A stretch of DNA of 64,000 nucleotides, from assembly GCA_016717325.1 (NCBI GenBank), contig JADKFV010000030.1, positions 11,900-75,899 on the forward strand, in the 5' to 3' direction. The translations under genes were made by a program, and so were the position numbers. The DNA comes from Bacteroidota bacterium (GTDB lineage: Bacteria > Bacteroidota > Bacteroidia > AKYH767-A > OLB10). Below the pieces are notes generated by a model, which did no database searches, was not told where the DNA came from, and saw only the letters and a program-made list of their open reading frames with translations. The number at the start of each line of letters is the position of its first letter. Positions within the stretch are counted from its first letter, which is position 1. Below, in pieces: positions 9,964 through 18,950 of the stretch.

Positions 9964-10326
9964 TCAACAATCATTCTCTTCTACTTCGCGTTTAAATTGT
10001 GCAATTAGTTTTTTCACTTCTTTAAGTTGTTTTATTTTTTCATCTATAGAAATTAGTTTTTCATCGAGGACGGCAACTTTTTTTGCCACGTTAAACTTCT
10101 TACTGAACCAAGCATCAAGCAACTGTTTTATTTCACTCAGGGTAAAACCTATTGACTTTGCATCTCTTATCAATTGCAATTTCTCTACTACTTCGTCATC
10201 GTAGTGGTAATATTTGTTGCTTTTTATTTCATTTTTACGAACACCTTTAATCAATCCGTACCTTTCGTAATAGCGGATTGTGTGGGCGGTGATACCTGTT
10301 TTTTTCGATAGTTCGTTTATTAACAT
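9964..10326 (-). CDS. MerR family transcriptional regulator
   Basis: A 120-residue MerR-type regulator: N-terminal winged helix (MLINELSKKTGITAHTIRYYERYGLIK), wing (KYYHYDDEVVEKLQLIRDAKSIGFTLSEIKQLLD) and a C-terminal dimerisation coiled coil (VAVLDEKLISIDEKIKQLKE). There are no metal-binding cysteines apart from a final C-terminal one, so the inducer is unknown and might be organic or redox-related. It is divergent from the short-chain dehydrogenase at 10429, with a 22-bp dyad between them, so it most likely controls that gene and itself. A TAnnTTTG element ends four bases before its ATG. Confidence 0.9.
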   Translation of the reverse strand: MLINELSKKTGITAHTIRYYERYGLIKGVRKNEIKSNKYYHYDDEVVEKLQLIRDAKSIGFTLSEIKQLLDAWFSKKFNVAKKVAVLDEKLISIDEKIKQLKEVKKLIAQFKREVEENDC

Positions 10327-10330
10327 AGTG

Positions 10331-10338
10331 CAAAATTA
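10331..10338 (-). promoter_or_regulatory. merR promoter, -7 element
   Basis: On the minus strand TAATTTTG matches TAnnTTTG, with TTG 19 bases upstream (10358-10360) as the -33 element. Only four bases separate it from the merR ATG, so transcription should begin at or next to the start codon. Confidence 0.6.
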
Positions 10339-10359
10339 CCTGTTTAAAATTAATTTACA

Positions 10360-10381
10360 ACCTTAGACCCTACTCTAATGT
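10360..10381. promoter_or_regulatory. Candidate MerR operator, 22-bp dyad
   Basis: ACCTTAGA and TCTAATGT form 8-base inverted arms (7 of 8 pairing) around CCCTAC. The ACCT-type half-site and length fit MerR-family operators. It lies between the divergent merR and dehydrogenase genes. Confidence 0.55.
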
Positions 10382-10428
10382 TGCAGGTTTTAAAATAATG
10401 AATCACCTTTGCCAAAAAATAAAACGAT

Positions 10429-11210
10429 ATGAAACAAACAGCATTAATAACCGGAGCCAGCAATGGCATAGGATTGGAACTGGCAAGGGTACATGCATCC
10501 AAGGAGGCGACCTGGTGCTAGTAGCACGAAACAAAGCCAAACTCGATGAATTGAAACTGGAACTCGAAAAGCAGTTTAAAATAGCTGTGTATGTTATTGC
10601 CAAAGATTTATCGGCAATAGATTCGGCAAAAGAAGTATATGATGAGACCACAAAGCAAAATATCCAAATCGACTATCTGATAAATAATGCCGGCTTTGGC
10701 GACTTCGGAATGTTTTATCAAACAGACTGGAACAAGGAACTGCAAATGATAAATTTAAATATTACAACACTTACTCTTTTTACAAAATTGTATTTACAAG
10801 ATATGATAAAACGCAGAAGCGGTCGAATAATGAATGTTGCTTCCACAGCAGCATTTCAATCGGGACCTACTATGGCAGTATACTATGCAACCAAAGCATA
10901 TGTCTTAAGTTTTTCGGAAGCAGTTGATAATGAAGTAAGCGACAAAGGAATAACAGTTACCACGCTATGCCCCGGTGCCACCGAAAGTGGTTTTCAGGCT
11001 GCGGCTTCTATGGAAGAAAGCAACCTGGTGAAGGGCAAAAAACTACCCACTTCGCGTGAGGTGGCCGTTTATGGTTATGACGCTATGATGAAAGGCAAAA
11101 CCGTTGCCATACATGGCTTTATGAATTATATTATGGCTAATTCTGTTCGGTTTACACCACGCGCTTTGGTGGTGAAAATTACCCGCCAAATACAAGACAA
11201 AGCTAAGTAA
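10429..11210 (+). CDS. Short-chain dehydrogenase/reductase, one frameshift
   Basis: An NAD(P)-dependent SDR of about 260 residues. The true N-terminus starts at the ATG at 10429 (MKQTALITGASNGIGLELAR) and holds the TGxxxGxG cofactor motif. The frame breaks near 10500; adding one A after 'tccaa' restores HASKGGDLVLVARNKAKL. Downstream are NNAGFGDFG and the catalytic YYATK motif (S preceding in NVASTAAF), then a typical CPGATESGF. An open frame that starts at 10398 is a frame artefact. It lies two bases upstream of the membrane protein at 11213, so the two are cotranscribed, and it is divergent from merR, its probable regulator. Substrate unknown. Confidence 0.85.
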
Positions 11211-11212
11211 TA

Positions 11213-11707
11213 ATGGAGCACATATCGAAGTATTTTAATGCAGAGAAAAACGAAAGTTATTTGTTTATTCTTATTGGAATATTAGCAGTAGGAATAGGCG
11301 CTTACTTTTTATTTAAAAATATTAATCCCTTTTATAAAGGAATTGCCTATCCAATTATATTGATTGCGCTTATACAAATTACTGTAGGCACCACCATTGT
11401 ATTACGCACCTCAGCCGACATTAAAAATGCGGAGCAATATCATATCGACAAAGGGAAAATAAATGAAATTGAAATTCCCCGAATGAAAAAAGTGATGGAT
11501 AGTTTTTCGCTTTATAAGAAAATAGAAATTGCTTTGATAATTATAGGTATTGCAATGTTTGTATTTTTTAAAAATAAGGAACTTTTGAAAGGCATAGGTT
11601 TGGGTTTAGTATTACAAAGCATCATCATGCTAACATTAGATCTATTTGCCGAAGCCCGCGGTAAAAAATACATAGAAGAATTAAAAAGCTATTCACAACT
11701 AAAATAA
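11213..11707 (+). CDS. Small integral membrane protein, unknown function
   Basis: A 164-residue protein with about four hydrophobic segments: residues 17-33 (LFILIGILAVGIGAYFLF), 45-62, 103-120 and 124-142. The charged stretch between segments two and three (KNAEQYHIDKGKINEIEIPRMKK) probably forms a helix outside the membrane. I recognise no family. It follows the SDR by two bases and is probably in the MerR-controlled unit. It ends with a lysine and shows no sorting signal. Confidence 0.65.
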   Translation: MEHISKYFNAEKNESYLFILIGILAVGIGAYFLFKNINPFYKGIAYPIILIALIQITVGTTIVLRTSADIKNAEQYHIDKGKINEIEIPRMKKVMDSFSLYKKIEIALIIIGIAMFVFFKNKELLKGIGLGLVLQSIIMLTLDLFAEARGKKYIEELKSYSQLK

Positions 11708-12013
11708 CAGTTCCGTTTATTTGAATTATAGCATCGCGAGCCCCTTTTGAGCTTCATGGCAAATTATACATTTAAATCTTATTTGATTTTTTCATGATAT
11801 TTATCATGTTTTTTAATGATTTGCAGCACTTTATCACGGTTCAAAACTAAACACTTTTGAGGGCTTAGTGTGACTGCTTTGCATGTTAAGAAAATTTATT
11901 TTGGGTCTGCTTATTTAGCAAGCACATAGTATCCTTCGCAAAATGATTGATAGATTGTGTATACATATTATTCATCACCAAAATAAAACTCAAACCATTG
12001 AAGATTTATTAAA
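11708..12013. other. Intergenic region with one palindrome
   Basis: About 300 bp. It holds a 16-bp palindrome at 11793-11808 and no supported gene. Confidence 0.55.
11793..11808. promoter_or_regulatory. 16-bp palindrome CATGATATTTATCATG
   Basis: Seven-base arms CATGATA/TATCATG around TT, followed by a T6 run. It may be a weak terminator of the upstream unit or an operator of the kinase gene 270 bp downstream. Confidence 0.4.
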
Positions 12014-12021
12014 TACATTTG
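12014..12021 (+). promoter_or_regulatory. -7 promoter element for the histidine kinase
   Basis: TACATTTG matches TAnnTTTG and is 54 bases before the kinase ATG at 12076. No good -33 element is seen at the usual spacing. Confidence 0.4.
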
Positions 12022-12075
12022 ACAAATAAACCTGCAACAAACGCAAACAAAAAAAGCACGTGCTACAATATTAAA

Positions 12076-13326
12076 ATGAATCAAAATCAAAAAAATCAAT
12101 TGCTGGAAGCATTGTTTGATCACGTTGCCGAAAGTATTATTGTTGCAGACACGGAAGGCATTATAAAGCTTGCAAATCCGGCTTCGGAAAAACTCTTTGG
12201 CTATAATGAAAGTGAAATGGTAGGTAAACGGATTGAGATGCTGATGCCACAGAATTTTGCGCAAAACACAAAAACCATCGTGAGGATACAACAAAAATCC
12301 ACATCCAAGATCGATGGGAATAGGGTTGGATTTATTTGCGCAAAAAAAAATGGAACGCTGTTTCCTGTTGAAATAAGTTTAACACCTTTTAACTCGTCCG
12401 ACCATTGTTGCGTAATTGCTTTCATAATTGATATTACCAAGCGTAAGAAAGTTGAGCATGAAATTACTGAAAAGCAGAACGAATTGGAAGCATTAACCAT
12501 AGAATTAAAAACAAGCAACGAGCGGTTGGAATCGAAAGTGCTTAGCCGAACAAAAGTACTCAGCGAAGCATTGAGCGAACTGGAAAAATCGCAACAGGAA
12601 CTTAAAGAAGCGCTGGAAAAAGAAAAAGAATTGAACGAATTGAAATCGCGTTTTGTATCAATGGCATCGCATGAGTTTCGCACTCCCCTCACGGCCATTC
12701 TTTCTTCGGCTTCGCTCATAGATGAATATATTACCACCGAGCAGCAAGACAAGCGTACACGACACGTAAACAGAATTAAATCGGCAGTTAATAACCTTAA
12801 CGATATACTAAGTGATTTTCTCAGCATAAGCAAAATAGAAGAAGGAAAAATAATTGCAAATTACTCTGTGTTCGATGTGCATGAACTCATTACCGATACA
12901 CAAGGGGAAATGCGTGGCTTACTCAAAGACGGGCAAGATGTAAATTACACCCATCAAGGTGAAAAATTAATTTACTCCGACAAAAAACTCATTCGAAATG
13001 TAATTATTAATCTGGTTTCTAATGCTATAAAATTTTCGCCCGAAGACTCACAAATTGAAATTGCCACTGCAGTAAATGATGCTCAGGTAATAATCAAAAT
13101 AAAAGACAATGGTATGGGTATCAGCAAAGAAGACAAAACACATTTATTCGAAAGATTTTTCCGTGGGCAAAATGCTACCAATATTCAAGGTACCGGACTG
13201 GGACTAAACATAGTTGCAAATTATGTTGAACTGTTGAATGGTTTTATTGAACTGGAAAGTGAACTCGATTTAGGAACAGAATTTATAATCACACTGCCAA
13301 ATAAAAAGATGAATCAATCTAAATAA
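12076..13326 (+). CDS. PAS-domain sensor histidine kinase
   Basis: A 416-residue soluble kinase. Residues 10-125 form a PAS domain (LFDHVAESIIVADTEGIIKLANPASEKLFGY). A coiled coil at about 125-190 links it to the HisKA domain (SMASHEFRTPLTAIL, phospho-accepting H199) and then the HATPase domain (NVIINLVSNAIKFS N-box, DNGMGIS G1, GTGLGLNIV G2). No membrane segment is present, so the sensed signal is inside the cell, for example redox state, oxygen or a ligand. The ATG at 12076 is preferred because upstream codons lack PAS sequence. The response regulator gene follows 70 bases later and is the natural partner. Confidence 0.93.
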   Translation: MNQNQKNQLLEALFDHVAESIIVADTEGIIKLANPASEKLFGYNESEMVGKRIEMLMPQNFAQNTKTIVRIQQKSTSKIDGNRVGFICAKKNGTLFPVEISLTPFNSSDHCCVIAFIIDITKRKKVEHEITEKQNELEALTIELKTSNERLESKVLSRTKVLSEALSELEKSQQELKEALEKEKELNELKSRFVSMASHEFRTPLTAILSSASLIDEYITTEQQDKRTRHVNRIKSAVNNLNDILSDFLSISKIEEGKIIANYSVFDVHELITDTQGEMRGLLKDGQDVNYTHQGEKLIYSDKKLIRNVIINLVSNAIKFSPEDSQIEIATAVNDAQVIIKIKDNGMGISKEDKTHLFERFFRGQNATNIQGTGLGLNIVANYVELLNGFIELESELDLGTEFIITLPNKKMNQSK

Positions 13327-13396
13327 ATTACCAGAGGTAATGGATACATGAACGTGAAAAGGACAAAAGAAAATTGCAAAAAATAAAAAATACAAA

Positions 13397-14455
13397 ATGT
13401 ATAACATTTTATTAATTGAAGATAGCAAAGCAGTGCGCGAAAACACTGCCGAAATACTGGAACTTGCAGGGTATGAAGTGGCTACCGCTACCGATGGCAA
13501 AAAAGGAGTAGAACAAGTAGGTAAACAAAAACCCGATTTGATAATTTGCGATATTATGATGCCTGTTCTCGATGGCTATGGTGTATTGCATTTGCTGGGA
13601 AAAAATCCTGAAACTGCATCTATTCCATTTATTTTTTTAACAGCTAAAGCAGAACGAAGCGACTTGCGCAAAGGAATGGAGATGGGTGCCGATGACTATA
13701 TCACTAAACCATTTGATAAACTCGAATTGTTAAATGCTGTAGAAAGCAGGTTGAAAAAACTTGAATTGCTCAAAAAAGAATATCAAAAAGATATGGATGG
13801 GCTGCAAGTTTTTATTGAAGACATGGCCGGAAAGGAAGCGTTGATTAAATTTATTGATGGTCGCAAGGTGATGAAATACAACAAAAAGCAAAACGTATAC
13901 ATGGAGGGTCACAATCCAATTGGTATATACTATTTGAACAGCGGAAAAATAAAAATATTCAAGAGTCATGATCATGGTAAGGAGTTTATAGTAGGTCTGC
14001 TAAAGGAGGGTGATTTTTTTGGATATACCGCCCTGCTCGATCAAAAACCGTACACCGAGACAGCCGAAGCCATTGGCGATTGCGAAGTGATATTTCTGCC
14101 AAAAGAAGATTTCTTTACGTTGATATATAACAACCGCGAAGTGGCGAGAAAATTTCTCCATATCCTAACACAAAACGTTAACGAGCAACAGGATAAACTT
14201 GTAGAGTTAGCCTACAGTTCTGTACGCAAGCGCGTGGCCGAAGCACTTATAGAGTTGTACGATAAATATAGTGGCCAGGAGAAAAACCCAATGCGTATTT
14301 CTGTTTCGCGCGAAGACCTTGCAAATATGGTAGGTGCTGCTACCGAATCGCTTATACGTACGTTGAGCGATTTTAAAGAAGAAAAACTAATAGATATAAA
14401 AGAAGGGAAAATAAATTTAGTTTCTGAAAAGCGATTGCGCGCATTGAAAAATTAA
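13397..14455 (+). CDS. Response regulator with CRP/FNR-type output (REC-cNMP-HTH)
   Basis: A 352-residue fusion. The receiver domain (1-122) has phospho-acceptor D52 in IICDIMMP, FLTAKAE and K of ITKPF. The cyclic-nucleotide-binding-like domain (about 145-265) includes GIYYLNSGKIKIF and EGDFFGYTALLDQ, and the CRP-type helix-turn-helix (about 290-345) includes ISREDLANMVGAATESLIRT-like sequence (S-V-S-REDLANMVG). There are no N-terminal iron-sulfur cysteines as in FNR. This design joins phosphorelay input to CRP-style DNA binding. It follows the PAS kinase directly and lies beside a copper ATPase of the cbb3-maturation type, so a role in respiratory or redox control is plausible but inferred. 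Confidence 0.93.
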   Translation: MYNILLIEDSKAVRENTAEILELAGYEVATATDGKKGVEQVGKQKPDLIICDIMMPVLDGYGVLHLLGKNPETASIPFIFLTAKAERSDLRKGMEMGADDYITKPFDKLELLNAVESRLKKLELLKKEYQKDMDGLQVFIEDMAGKEALIKFIDGRKVMKYNKKQNVYMEGHNPIGIYYLNSGKIKIFKSHDHGKEFIVGLLKEGDFFGYTALLDQKPYTETAEAIGDCEVIFLPKEDFFTLIYNNREVARKFLHILTQNVNEQQDKLVELAYSSVRKRVAEALIELYDKYSGQEKNPMRISVSREDLANMVGAATESLIRTLSDFKEEKLIDIKEGKINLVSEKRLRALKN

Positions 14456-14465
14456 ATCATAGTTT

Positions 14466-14879
14466 TCAATAAACATCATGATCATCGAAATTTTCGCGCT
14501 CCTGCCTGAAGGCCTTGGCCAACATTTCGCCTTCTTCGTTTTGTTCAGCAAGCGTCCAACTGTCGGTTGCCGAAGTTTCTAACCATACATTTCCCGACTT
14601 GCGAAAAACCTGAATATGCAACCCTAATTCGTTCTCAAATTTTTGCTCCAGATTACTCACCGAAAAATTACTTTCTAATGCTATGGTATGTACATCTTTT
14701 ATTTTTTGTATGTCGCCAATTTGGGTTGCATTATTAATCATTTTATTTTTCGCACTGCCTTTGCCCATTACATGAGGATCGATAAAAAATTCGATTTTCA
14801 GAAATGGAAAAATAGTGTTGAATTCCTTTTGCAATTCGCCTATCGTTTTTGTCTTAGCAATATTTATTTTGTAAACCAT
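14466..14879 (-). CDS. Conserved hypothetical protein
   Basis: A 137-residue cytoplasmic-looking protein starting at the ATG at 14879 (MVYKINIAKTKTIGELQKEF). It has an alternating beta/alpha pattern and no catalytic motif I know. Notable segments are FPFLKIEFFIDPHVMGKGSA and IQVFRKSGNVWLETSATDSW. I recall similar small proteins next to MBL or sulfur-handling genes in Bacteroidota but cannot name a family. It begins 13 bases after the stop of the MBL-rhodanese gene and so forms an operon with it, and it is convergent with the response regulator. Confidence 0.65.
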   Translation of the reverse strand: MVYKINIAKTKTIGELQKEFNTIFPFLKIEFFIDPHVMGKGSAKNKMINNATQIGDIQKIKDVHTIALESNFSVSNLEQKFENELGLHIQVFRKSGNVWLETSATDSWTLAEQNEEGEMLAKAFRQERENFDDHDVY

Positions 14880-14892
14880 AATCAAAAGTCTG

Positions 14893-16269
14893 TCATGCCG
14901 AAATTAATTCGGGGTTATATTTTTTAATTTTTTCGATACCGCCACTTACGTTTGTAAGATTATTTATTCCATGCGCTCTAAGTGCAGAAGCCGCAATCAT
15001 AGATCGATAACCCCCTTTACAAAAGAGCACATATTTTTTTTCCTTGTCGAACTCCTTAATCTGGTTCATTATATTCTCCAGAGGAATTATCAATGCACGT
15101 TTTATATTTTCGGATTTTGCTTCGGAATACCTGCGAACATCAATTATAGAATATTCCAAACTGTCGTTGAGAAAAAAGAAATCATCGGCATCGATATTTT
15201 CTATCACGTCCACAGGCATGACAGCATTTTCCCATGTAGCAAAACCGCCTTCAAGAAAACCGGCAACTTTTTCGTAACCTATTCTTGCAAGCCGCGTAAT
15301 GGTTTCCATTTCGTAACCCGGTTCCGTTATAAGAATTAATTCTTTATCCAAATCTATCAGTGTACCTGCCCATGGAGCAAAATCGCCTTTCAATCCAATA
15401 TGTAAAGAACCTTTAATAAAACCATTTGCAAATACTTCGGCATTACGTGTATCGAGCACAAGGCAACCTTTGCTTATAAAGTCGCAAAATTTTTCGACCG
15501 ATAATGCAACATGATTTTGTTGAATAACATCATCAAAACTTTTGTAACCAATCATATTTATACTGGCGTCTTTAAAAAAATATGAGGGCGGAGTGGTAAG
15601 ATTTTCGGTAACTGCATTTATAAAATCCTCACGTGAAATAGGTTGCAAAGCATAGTTCAATTTTTTTTGTTCGCCTATAGTTGAGTAGCGTTCTATTCCT
15701 AAATTTTTACCACATGCTGAACCGGCACCATGTCCCGGATAAACTAAAACATCATCGTCTATTTGCATAATAACTTCGTTCAGCGAATCATACAACATGG
15801 ATGCTAATTCTGTTTTGGTTTTATTTCCGCTCATCAAATCGGGGCGGCCAACATCACCAACAAATAAAGTGTCACCGGTAAAAACTGCTTTGGCTATTTT
15901 GTTTTCATCATACAATAAAAAACATGACGACTCTATGGTATGACCCGGAGTGTGCAGCAACTGAATAGTACAATTGCCAACATTAAAAAATTCTTTATGG
16001 CGTGCTATATATGCAGGGTAAGCAGGCTTAGCATGAGGCCCAAAAACAATGTTGGCTCCAGTTCTGTCTGCAATATCGATATGCCCCGAAACAAAGTCAG
16101 CATGAAAATGGGTTTCGAAAACATACTTTATTTTCGCATTCCGTGCTTTTGCAAGATTTAAATATGGTTCCGGCTCGCGTATAGGATCTATAATTACTGC
16201 CTCACCATTCGACTCTATATAGTAACTTGCCTGTGCTAAACATCCCGTATATATTTGTTGAATAAACAT
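14893..16269 (-). CDS. MBL-fold hydrolase with two rhodanese domains (persulfide dioxygenase-like)
   Basis: A 458-residue protein. Residues 1-230 are a metallo-beta-lactamase domain with the metal ligands THFHADFVSGH, HTPGHT, TGDTLFVGDVGRPD and YPGHG, most like ETHE1-type persulfide dioxygenases, which oxidise glutathione or other persulfides to sulfite. Two rhodanese domains follow. The first (about 265-350, LVLDTRNAEVFANGFIKGS) has lost the catalytic cysteine loop (LITEPGYE). The second (about 375-455, YSIIDVRRYSEA) keeps an active-site loop CKGGYRS. It is divergent from the copper ATPase and cotranscribed with the small gene at 14466. A role in sulfide or persulfide handling is likely, and the exact substrate is inferred. 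Confidence 0.88.
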   Translation of the reverse strand: MFIQQIYTGCLAQASYYIESNGEAVIIDPIREPEPYLNLAKARNAKIKYVFETHFHADFVSGHIDIADRTGANIVFGPHAKPAYPAYIARHKEFFNVGNCTIQLLHTPGHTIESSCFLLYDENKIAKAVFTGDTLFVGDVGRPDLMSGNKTKTELASMLYDSLNEVIMQIDDDVLVYPGHGAGSACGKNLGIERYSTIGEQKKLNYALQPISREDFINAVTENLTTPPSYFFKDASINMIGYKSFDDVIQQNHVALSVEKFCDFISKGCLVLDTRNAEVFANGFIKGSLHIGLKGDFAPWAGTLIDLDKELILITEPGYEMETITRLARIGYEKVAGFLEGGFATWENAVMPVDVIENIDADDFFFLNDSLEYSIIDVRRYSEAKSENIKRALIIPLENIMNQIKEFDKEKKYVLFCKGGYRSMIAASALRAHGINNLTNVSGGIEKIKKYNPELISA

Positions 16270-16313
16270 AAATTTATTTTTTACAAATATTGAGTATTGT
16301 GGTCAACCAAAAC

Positions 16314-16327
16314 ATGACATAAGTCAT
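16314..16327. promoter_or_regulatory. FNR/CRP-like palindrome between MBL and copper ATPase genes
   Basis: ATGACATAAGTCAT is a 14-bp inverted repeat (ATGAC/GTCAT around ATAA) with the same geometry as CRP/FNR-type boxes (TTGAT-N4-ATCAA). It lies 45 bases from the MBL start and 70 from the ATPase start. It is a candidate site for the receiver-CRP regulator encoded 2 kb away. Confidence 0.5.
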
Positions 16328-16396
16328 AAAACAATAAGACATATATCAATTTTTCGATAAATAGGATGTATTACAATTGCATCTTAAAGTTATAGT

Positions 16397-18802
16397 ATGT
16401 CGCAAATACTTGAGAAAATAGCTTGCTACCACTGCGGTGATGAATGCGCAGGAGAAACGGTAGCAATGGATGACAAATTTTTTTGTTGCAATGGTTGCAA
16501 AATGGTTTACGAAATATTGCACGAGAATAATTTGTGTTCCTATTATGAAATGAATAATGCCCCTGGTAAAAAGCAACTCAACCTCACGGGCAAGCGTTAC
16601 AGTTTTCTCGACCTGCCGGCCGTGAAACAGAAGTTGATAAATTTTCAGAATAAAAATGAGGTGCAGGTTACATTTCACATTCCCGATATGCATTGCAGTA
16701 GTTGCATTTGGTTGCTCGAAAATTTCAAAAAAATAAATCATGGTGTAATTTCTTCGCGGGTAAATTTTTTGAAAAAAGAATTGTTTATAGCATTTGACGA
16801 AAATAAAACATCGCTACGCACTATTGTAGAGCAACTTGCACAAACAGGTTACGAGCCATCTATCCACCTCGACTCGATGGCAAAAAAAGAAACCAAAAAA
16901 AATAATCGTTCGCGAATTATACGAATTGGTGTTGCCGGATTTTGTTTTGCTAATATTATGATGCTTAGTTTTCCTGAATATTTTTCATCGGGAATAATCA
17001 TTGATGCAGGGTTGAAACAATTTTTTAGTTACATGATTTTGCTGCTGGCATTGCCGGTGTTTTTTTACAGTGCATCGGAATTTTTTATCAAATCTTTTCA
17101 GGCGATAAGGCACAAAACATCAAGTATCGATATTCCAATTGCTTTGGGCATTGTTGCCATTTTTGTTCGTAGCGCTTATGAAATTATCACTCAAACAGGA
17201 GCAGGTTTTTTCGACAGTGGTAGTGGTCTTGTTTTCTTTATGCTTATTGGCCGCTGGTTTCAGGATTTCACTTTCGATTCTATGGCTTTCGATCGCGATT
17301 ACAAATCGTATTTTCCTATTTCGGTTACAACCATAAAAAATAATATTGAAACTGATGTGGTGGTGAACGATTTAAAAATAAGTGACAGAATAATAATTCG
17401 CAACAACGAAATTATTCCTGTGGATGCAATACTACTAAAAGGAAATGCAAACATCGATTATCACTTTGTAACAGGCGAATCGATACCTGTAAATCATGAA
17501 CCGGGTGAAACAGTTTTTGCCGGAGGAAAACAAACCGGAGGAATAATAGAATTGCAGGTAACAAAAGAAATTTCGCAAAGCTACCTCACACAATTATGGA
17601 GCAGAAATTTTTCGGAAAATGGTGTGAGTAAATTCGAGAAAATTGTGCAGGCAATTAGCAAATGGTTTATTGCTGTTACGTTGGTAATTGCTTTTGTGGC
17701 CGCTGCATACTGGTGGCAAACCGATGTACACAAAGCAATCAATGCTTTTACTGCTGTGCTGGTTATTGCATGCCCTTGTGCACTTGCTTTGTCGGCACCA
17801 TTTACTTACGGAAATATTTTACGCATACTAGGCAAGAACAAAATTTACCTCCGCGATTATCACACCATTGAAAAGCTTGCCGATGTTAATACTATCGTTT
17901 TTGATAAGACCGGAACGCTGACAAAAAACAAATCGGCAGAAGTGAATTATTATGGTCAGCAGCTTACTGCCGAAGAAGAAAAAATGGTATTCTCTTTATT
18001 GCGGCAATCATCGCATCCCCTTAGCAAGTTATTGTGCAAACAGTTTTATGTAAATGGTTTTTTTCATGTGAACAATTATATTGAAGAAACTGGAAAAGGA
18101 TTATCGGCATTGGTAAATAATATAAACGTAAAAGCGGGAAGTTATGCTTATGTATGCAATGTCACTAAACTTGCCAATGATAAAGGAAGTAACGTTTTTA
18201 TAAGCATAAACGATGTATATAAAGGATATTTTGTATTGAGCAATTCGTACCGGCAAGGTGTGGCCCAAATGGCGGCAAATTTATCAAGCAATAAATATGA
18301 AATGGCCATTCTTAGCGGTGATAATGAAAGTGAGCAAAACCGCCTTAATATTCTTTTTGCAGACAAAGCCGAAATGCTTTTTCATCAATCGCCCGACAAC
18401 AAACTTTGCTACATAAAAAACCTGCACAATAAAAATAAAAAAGTGCTAATGATAGGTGATGGACTTAATGATGCCGGTGCACTGATGCAAAGCGATGTGG
18501 GCATTTCACTTACCGAAGATACCAACTCATTTACACCTGCAAGCGATGGTATTGCACATGCATCGCAACTTACAAATATTGCAAGCTTATTAACATATTC
18601 TAAAGCAGCAGTGCGAATAATAATTATAAGTTTTATTATTTCGTTGTTGTACAATTTTGTAGGGCTATCGTTTGCTGTAACCGGAACATTATCACCATTA
18701 ATTGCGGCTATCCTTATGCCCATAAGCACAATAAGTCTTGTATTGTTTACAGTGGTTTCAAGCACTATTAAAGGTAAATGGTTAGGGTTTAGGGTTTCAT
18801 AG
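16397..18802 (+). CDS. Heavy-metal P-type ATPase, CcoI/FixI-like copper exporter
   Basis: An 801-residue P1B ATPase. An N-terminal cysteine-rich region (CYHCGDEC, CCNGCKMVYEIL) precedes an HMA domain with the metal-binding CSSC at residues 99-102. About eight membrane segments follow. Key motifs are the TGES actuator loop, CPC at about 458-460 (VIACPCALAL), phosphorylated D502 in DKTGTLTK, the SHPL motif near 540 and the hinge GDGLNDAGALMQ. The N-terminal cysteine cluster and length fit CcoI/FixI, which supplies copper to cbb3-type cytochrome oxidase. No ccoS or ccoNOP follows; the next 400 bases are palindromic repeats. CcoI is favoured, but a general copper exporter is possible. Confidence 0.9.
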   Translation: MSQILEKIACYHCGDECAGETVAMDDKFFCCNGCKMVYEILHENNLCSYYEMNNAPGKKQLNLTGKRYSFLDLPAVKQKLINFQNKNEVQVTFHIPDMHCSSCIWLLENFKKINHGVISSRVNFLKKELFIAFDENKTSLRTIVEQLAQTGYEPSIHLDSMAKKETKKNNRSRIIRIGVAGFCFANIMMLSFPEYFSSGIIIDAGLKQFFSYMILLLALPVFFYSASEFFIKSFQAIRHKTSSIDIPIALGIVAIFVRSAYEIITQTGAGFFDSGSGLVFFMLIGRWFQDFTFDSMAFDRDYKSYFPISVTTIKNNIETDVVVNDLKISDRIIIRNNEIIPVDAILLKGNANIDYHFVTGESIPVNHEPGETVFAGGKQTGGIIELQVTKEISQSYLTQLWSRNFSENGVSKFEKIVQAISKWFIAVTLVIAFVAAAYWWQTDVHKAINAFTAVLVIACPCALALSAPFTYGNILRILGKNKIYLRDYHTIEKLADVNTIVFDKTGTLTKNKSAEVNYYGQQLTAEEEKMVFSLLRQSSHPLSKLLCKQFYVNGFFHVNNYIEETGKGLSALVNNINVKAGSYAYVCNVTKLANDKGSNVFISINDVYKGYFVLSNSYRQGVAQMAANLSSNKYEMAILSGDNESEQNRLNILFADKAEMLFHQSPDNKLCYIKNLHNKNKKVLMIGDGLNDAGALMQSDVGISLTEDTNSFTPASDGIAHASQLTNIASLLTYSKAAVRIIIISFIISLLYNFVGLSFAVTGTLSPLIAAILMPISTISLVLFTVVSSTIKGKWLGFRVS

Positions 18803-18950
18803 CCTTTGTTGGTTCTCGCTATCCTTGGTTGGCGTCCCCGCCAACCATCAGTCTATGCATCGTAGCGGTTGGCGGGGACGCCAACCGAGGATAGTGAATG
18901 CAGTTGGCGGGACGCCAACGGAGCATAGAAAGCTAGCAATGCAATGGGTT

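Noticed and set aside
18867..18886. Single rho-independent terminator for the copper ATPase gene
   Set aside because: The hairpin lacks a T run and recurs many times in other contexts, so it is better explained as a repeat module.
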